From: JBLHGU01 sp047615875
GTDB lineage: Bacteria > Pseudomonadota > Gammaproteobacteria > Arenicellales > CAJQKF01
Length of the DNA: 9,867 nt
Direction of reading: 5' to 3'
Assembly: GCA_047615875.1 (NCBI GenBank)
Contig: JBLHGU010000193.1
Location: 1-9,867 of the forward strand
The translations under genes and the position numbers were made by a program. The notes under the pieces are model-generated. The model was not told the origin of the DNA. It was given only the letters and a program-made list of their open reading frames with translations, and ran no database searches. Positions 6,165-9,867 of this stretch are shown here, in pieces (position 1 is the stretch's first letter; each line of letters begins with the position of its first letter).

Positions 6165-7316
6165 CTACGAGAATCTCGGTGCAACATTTTCTGAGAACTT
6201 AGACATGCTAGCCATGATTTTCTGAAATGGTATGCCAGGAAATTGGTGTACCAGCATAAGATGTTGCATGTTCAATTCTTCCTGATACTTTGCAATTTTT
6301 TCTGCAACATAGCTCGCTGTGCCAACCCAGATCACCTCGTGAGTCATGAGGAAATCAAACCAGTCACAGTTCATTTCTTCATCGGTGAGGACTTGGCCTT
6401 TCTCCAGATAGGCCTGACGCATTCCATTACCGCTGGTTCTTGCGCCAGACAGAAACTGGTAATATAAGTTAATGGCGGGGCGAATATCTTTGGCGGCTTG
6501 TTCCATAGTGTCTGCGACATAGATAGTTACGCATAAGCCAACACCTTGCCCACGTGTAAGTGTTTTATTAAGGCTTTTCTTAGTCGTAGCTTTATAGGCA
6601 TCCCAGCAAGCTAAAATATTATTTTTGGATGTCATCACCGCAATAACTCCATAGCCATTTCGCGCGGCGAACTCGTAGGAGAATGGTGCATTGGACATCA
6701 GCCATACTGGCGGGTGTGGTTGCTGATAGGGTCTTGGGTGAACATACATGCCAATATATTCGCCATCTTCGGCGTGGTAACGTTTATCTAAAGGTTCAAA
6801 CATGCGATTGGTTTCATGCCAGCCAGGAACCGGAAACGTGTAAAAATCGCCTTTGTAGCTGAATGGGTCTTCAGTCCATGCTCGGGTAATGATATCAAGA
6901 GATTCTCTAAACAAGGCGTAACTTTTTTTATCATCGCGTTTATCAGCATCAATATTAAATTGTACGCATGTTCGTTCATTGGTGCCTCGAGCCACACCGA
7001 AATCGACCCGTCCCTCGGTCATGTTGTCGAGCAGTGCGATATCTTCAGCTACCCTCAACGGATGCCAGTCTGGTAATACCACGGGAGCCTGGCCTAATCG
7101 AATTTTGCTGAAACGTGCACCTAAATCTGCGCACATTAGAATTGGATTTGGTGTTGCGTTGAGATAACCATTGTGTGCGAAATGATGCTCGGTTAGCCAC
7201 ACCGTAGTGAATCCCGCTTGTTCACCAAGTTTAGTTTGCTCTCGCATCATGTCTACAGTTTGATTCCATGGAATATTTTCACCTGGATGAAAAAATGGAA
7301 CGAAATCTATGCGCAC
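6165..7316 (-). CDS. LLM-class (bacterial luciferase-like) flavin-dependent monooxygenase
   Basis: A 383-residue TIM-barrel protein of the luciferase-like group, somewhat longer than the usual 330-350. It has 'WLTEHHF' at 40-46, 'RLGQAPVVLPDWHPLRVAED' at about 73-92 and 'LLDNMTEGRVDFGVARG' at 95-111, with 'HPRPYQQPHPPVW' further on. These are typical of alkanal-monooxygenase-like members. They use reduced FMN from a separate reductase to insert oxygen into C-H, C-S or C-N compounds; no reductase is in this window. The start is GTG at 7314-7316 with GGAG (7324-7327) seven bases upstream. It is probably the last gene of a group with the dehydrogenase 29 bases upstream. Its stop faces the cyclodeaminase-family stop 11 bases away, with no strong shared terminator. 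The substrate is unknown. Confidence 0.88.
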   Translation of the reverse strand: MRIDFVPFFHPGENIPWNQTVDMMREQTKLGEQAGFTTVWLTEHHFAHNGYLNATPNPILMCADLGARFSKIRLGQAPVVLPDWHPLRVAEDIALLDNMTEGRVDFGVARGTNERTCVQFNIDADKRDDKKSYALFRESLDIITRAWTEDPFSYKGDFYTFPVPGWHETNRMFEPLDKRYHAEDGEYIGMYVHPRPYQQPHPPVWLMSNAPFSYEFAARNGYGVIAVMTSKNNILACWDAYKATTKKSLNKTLTRGQGVGLCVTIYVADTMEQAAKDIRPAINLYYQFLSGARTSGNGMRQAYLEKGQVLTDEEMNCDWFDFLMTHEVIWVGTASYVAEKIAKYQEELNMQHLMLVHQFPGIPFQKIMASMSKFSENVAPRFS

Positions 7317-7323
7317 TGGTTTT

Positions 7324-7327
7324 CTCC
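7324..7327 (-). promoter_or_regulatory. Ribosome binding site for the GTG-started monooxygenase gene
   Basis: GGAG on the minus strand lies seven bases before the GTG at 7314-7316, in the 29-base gap after the dehydrogenase stop. It supports GTG as the real start, and the following 'RIDFVPFFH' begins the first barrel strand of the family. Confidence 0.6.
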
Positions 7328-7345
7328 GTAATTGGAATCGGTTAG

Positions 7346-8605
7346 CTAGAACCGGCTGGCGCGATAGGGGGACAGATCGACTGATGAAGAACCATCCACA
7401 ATCAAGCTGCTAATAAACTCTCCAGTTTGTGGTGCCATGCCCAATCCATAGTGGTTATGACCAAAGGCAAGAAACAAATTCTGTTGCCCTGGCATTTTGT
7501 CGATACAAGGCAGACTATCCGGGAACGATGGGCGAATGCCCATCCATTGATTCCCTGAATCAGTATTCAAATCTGGCAACATGGCTTTGGTCATTGGCTT
7601 CAACATTTCTGCCCGTTTGTAGTTTGGTGCCCGGTCTAATCGGTCGAACTCCGCAGTTCCCGCACTGCGAATACCACCCTCCATGGAACTGGTCACAAAA
7701 TGATGGGTAACATCCACTATAGAATTGTTCAACGAAACTCCAGGGTCAGAAAATTCCAGGTGATAACCGCGCTCAAAAGCCAGTGGAGTCTTTAACCCGA
7801 GAGGCTCGAGTAAAGTAGGTGACCATGCGCCCGCTGCAACTACCACTGAATTCGCATTGATCGTGCCCTCGCTTGTTTCTAGTTGCCATTTATCGTTCTC
7901 TTGAGGTATTAACTTATTTACTGAAGCGATGGATAATCTGGCGCCACGTTGCTGTGCTTTGTCAGCAAGTGTGATCGCTAACCTGCCAGGTGATACTGTT
8001 CGGCTTTGATCCTTGATAACTACGGCTGCTTGATAATCAGTGGACAGGGCTGGCTCCAATTGTCGTAATGCTAGTGCGTCAATCCTTTCTACTGTCGCAC
8101 CAATTTTGGTGCGTAATCCCACACTAATGTGATTGAGATCAATGTTATCTGGATTTCGGTAGGCAGCAATCATATACGAATCGCGCAATAACGCCTCCTG
8201 GCCAGTGCCAGACAAATGCTGGCGATAAAGCGCAATATTATCTCGCATTAATTGAGCCATTGCGGTTGAACTTGATTCAACGTTTCGAACACGACCATTT
8301 AGCAGGAAGCGTATGAACCACGGCAACATAGCCGGAAAATATCCAGCTCTAATACTGATTGGACCTAGTGGGTCTAATAACCATTTGATAGCGCTCGACC
8401 ACATGCCTGGCATTGCTTGTGGCACAACGGACCAGGGAGATATAACACCGGCATTGCCATAGGATGTTTTTTCTGCAACTCCTACTGCATCTATTAGATG
8501 TACAGTTTTACCACGTTCGATAAGAGACAGTGCACAGCAGACTCCAACGATTCCCGCGCCAATGATAGTAACATCGTATTGTTCGGACTGATTAGGCTGG
8601 CTCAA
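7346..8605 (-). CDS. DadA-type FAD-dependent amino-acid dehydrogenase (DAO family)
   Basis: A 419-residue flavoprotein close to the 416-432 residues of D-amino-acid dehydrogenase DadA. It has the FAD motif IGAGIVG at 15-21, 'YGNAGVISPWSVVPQAMPGM' at 49-68 (a DadA-like N-terminal block) and 'VVVAAGAWSP' near 254-263. The C-terminal 'GIRPSFPDSLPCID' is at 356-369 and 'FGHNHYGLGMAP' at 381-392. Such enzymes oxidatively deaminate D-amino acids or N-substituted amino acids and pass electrons to the respiratory chain. The start is TTG at 8603-8605 with GAGAGA six bases upstream and an in-frame stop at 8639-8641 that blocks extension. It lies between the CoA ligase (39 bases) and the monooxygenase (29 bases), so co-transcription is likely. 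It is a separate branch from the DAO subunit at 3003-4127. Confidence 0.88.
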   Translation of the reverse strand: MSQPNQSEQYDVTIIGAGIVGVCCALSLIERGKTVHLIDAVGVAEKTSYGNAGVISPWSVVPQAMPGMWSSAIKWLLDPLGPISIRAGYFPAMLPWFIRFLLNGRVRNVESSSTAMAQLMRDNIALYRQHLSGTGQEALLRDSYMIAAYRNPDNIDLNHISVGLRTKIGATVERIDALALRQLEPALSTDYQAAVVIKDQSRTVSPGRLAITLADKAQQRGARLSIASVNKLIPQENDKWQLETSEGTINANSVVVAAGAWSPTLLEPLGLKTPLAFERGYHLEFSDPGVSLNNSIVDVTHHFVTSSMEGGIRSAGTAEFDRLDRAPNYKRAEMLKPMTKAMLPDLNTDSGNQWMGIRPSFPDSLPCIDKMPGQQNLFLAFGHNHYGLGMAPQTGEFISSLIVDGSSSVDLSPYRASRF

Positions 8606-8611
8606 TTGTTG

Positions 8612-8617
8612 TCTCTC
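8612..8617 (-). promoter_or_regulatory. Ribosome binding site that supports the TTG start of the dehydrogenase gene
   Basis: GAGAGA on the minus strand lies six bases before TTG at 8603-8605. No ATG or GTG occurs between the upstream in-frame stop (8639-8641) and the start of the FAD fold, so TTG is the best available start. Confidence 0.55.
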
Positions 8618-8644
8618 GGATAGGTGGTTAATAGACGACTAATG

Positions 8645-9867
8645 TCATGGCGTACCGATGGGCACCTGGGCTACCGTAATACAATCATCAATCGACTTTG
8701 GCAATAGTTCCTTGCGGATTCTTTGGGTTCCCGTAAGGGGAAACTGATCAATGACGGCAAGATGATGGGGTATTTGAAATGCCGGTAGTTGTTCTGCACA
8801 CCAGTTACAAATTTGTGAAATGGACTTCTCAGGATTGGCCTCATCGGTTAGCTTCACAAATAATTTAATCTCTTCATCGCCTAGTTCATCAGGCACGCCA
8901 ATCGCAGCCGCTTGTTCCACAGCAGCCAGTCGCTCGACCACCCGTTCAATTTCCCAGGCTGAAATATTTTCACCTCGGCGGCGAATGCTTTCTTTAACCC
9001 TACCTGCATAATACAGATAGTTGTTTTCGTCCAGGCAACCAAGGTCGCCGGTATACAGCCAGCCATTACGAATTGTGTTGCGTGTAGCTTCTGCATTATT
9101 GAAATAACCTGGTGTGATTAATCCGTCTTCTAATTGACGTACAACTATCTCGCCGTGTATTCCTGCAGCAACCCGCTTATCATCTCCGCTCATGATTTTG
9201 ACTTCAAAGTACGGTGCTACGTTTCCCACTGAGCCTTTATGCCCATCGCTATTGATACTGGTCAAGCTGGATGCCTCTGTCATGCCATAGTTTTCTCTAA
9301 CCTGGATATTAAACCTGGTTTCAAACTCTACGGTTATGGTTGCCGGTGCGCCACCACCCCAGGCGATGCGACAATGATGATGCTTATCTAATGGATCGAC
9401 AGGCTGTCTGAGTAAGATTTGTAAAATACCGCCCAGAAAATGTATTTGAGTTGCCCGAATTTCGCGTACCTTTTGCCAAAATGTGGAAGCGCTGAAGGCA
9501 CCGATAAAGTGTAGCTCAGCGCCAACTTCTAATGCGAGAGGTAACAGTTGAGCCGCGCCAATATGATAGAGGGGCTCCCATACCGGAAATATATCTCCCG
9601 CCTTTGCATCTGAGGTTGATGTCGCGGCATAGGCCGAGGCTCGTAGCATCTTATCGGTAACGAGTACGCCCTTGGGTGGCCCGGTCGTACCAGAGGTATA
9701 CATGATAAAAAGAATATCATCAGCGGTTCCGTCAACTGGATCAGCAGGGAAAATGGCCAGGTTCAGGTTGTTGCAGTTATTCAGTTTCCACGGTGACTTG
9801 TCGCCAGACTTTCTATGAATGACATCGATGCCAGGCTCTATACAATTTGCTTTCTCGAGGTCGTACA
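8645..9867 (-). CDS. AMP-forming acyl-CoA synthetase / ANL-superfamily ligase, C-terminal part (cut by window edge)
   Basis: The minus-strand frame stays open to the window edge, giving 406 visible residues and lacking roughly the first 100-150 of the usual 500-550. It contains the ATP-binding loop 'YTSGTTGPPKGVLV' at visible residues 56-69, 'YGMTEAS' and 'GWLYTGDLG'. The hinge 'GRVKESIRRRGENIS' is also present. Such enzymes activate a carboxylate as an acyl-adenylate and transfer it to CoA. The overall pattern resembles the crotonobetaine/carnitine-CoA ligase (CaiC-like) group. In the C-terminal 'PLTGTQRIRKELL' motif an arginine (visible residue 382) stands where the catalytic lysine usually is. 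It is probably co-transcribed with the dehydrogenase gene. Starting at the internal ATG at 9703 would remove part of the fold, so the true start lies outside. The acyl substrate is unknown. Confidence 0.9.
   Translation of the reverse strand, partial: YDLEKANCIEPGIDVIHRKSGDKSPWKLNNCNNLNLAIFPADPVDGTADDILFIMYTSGTTGPPKGVLVTDKMLRASAYAATSTSDAKAGDIFPVWEPLYHIGAAQLLPLALEVGAELHFIGAFSASTFWQKVREIRATQIHFLGGILQILLRQPVDPLDKHHHCRIAWGGGAPATITVEFETRFNIQVRENYGMTEASSLTSINSDGHKGSVGNVAPYFEVKIMSGDDKRVAAGIHGEIVVRQLEDGLITPGYFNNAEATRNTIRNGWLYTGDLGCLDENNYLYYAGRVKESIRRRGENISAWEIERVVERLAAVEQAAAIGVPDELGDEEIKLFVKLTDEANPEKSISQICNWCAEQLPAFQIPHHLAVIDQFPLTGTQRIRKELLPKSIDDCITVAQVPIGTP

Noticed and set aside
6168..6178. Hairpin CGAGA-A-TCTCG near the convergent gene ends as a shared terminator
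   Set aside because: The stem is short with an impossibly small loop unless reduced to four pairs, it lies in the last codons of the monooxygenase gene, and no T-run follows on either strand.
9529..9703. An internal ATG at 9703 as the true start of the CoA ligase
   Set aside because: The frame is open upstream to the window edge and the ATG falls inside the ATP-binding loop region, so it cannot be the natural N-terminus.

Overview
The window is compact bacterial DNA with moderate base composition. It has short intergenic gaps, Shine-Dalgarno-like sites, ATGA start/stop overlaps and GTG/TTG starts. The enzyme families suggest a heterotrophic proteobacterium, perhaps a gammaproteobacterium, but no marker gene fixes the taxon. 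I see no tRNA, rRNA, insertion sequence, CRISPR array, transporter or regulator gene. Every gene encodes a soluble metabolic enzyme, so this reads as part of a catabolic island for a nitrogen-containing carbon source.

Layout, following the mostly minus-strand transcription from right to left. (1) 9867-6165: an acyl-CoA synthetase cut by the window edge, a DadA-type FAD amino-acid dehydrogenase (TTG start) and a luciferase-like flavin monooxygenase (GTG start), with gaps of 39 and 29 bases. (2) 5185-6153, the only plus-strand gene: an ornithine cyclodeaminase/mu-crystallin family enzyme with a GTG start. It is convergent with the monooxygenase and divergent from the next operon. (3) 5055-1241: a tightly coupled operon of a DapA-family lyase, a DAO-family FAD subunit, a small [2Fe-2S] subunit and a large FAD subunit with a C-terminal Cys cluster. 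(4) 1155-391: a class II aldolase/adducin family protein after an 85-base gap. (5) 251-1: the N-terminus of a TauD/TfdA-type dioxygenase after a 139-base gap that holds two related palindromes.

How the genes may work together. The three oxidoreductase subunits in block 3 have the architecture of the HcnABC / opine oxidase / D-hydroxyproline dehydrogenase family. With a DapA-family lyase directly upstream, the closest known arrangement is D-hydroxyproline oxidation to pyrroline-4-hydroxy-2-carboxylate followed by its deamination. An ornithine cyclodeaminase-family enzyme beside such an oxidase also recalls opine catabolism and pyrroline-2-carboxylate reduction. The proline-racemase-type epimerase and the semialdehyde dehydrogenase of the classical hydroxyproline route are not in the window. 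The additional monooxygenase, second amino-acid dehydrogenase, CoA ligase, aldolase and dioxygenase do not belong to that route. The true substrate is therefore open: an opine-like or modified imino acid is a reasonable guess, not a demonstrated one.
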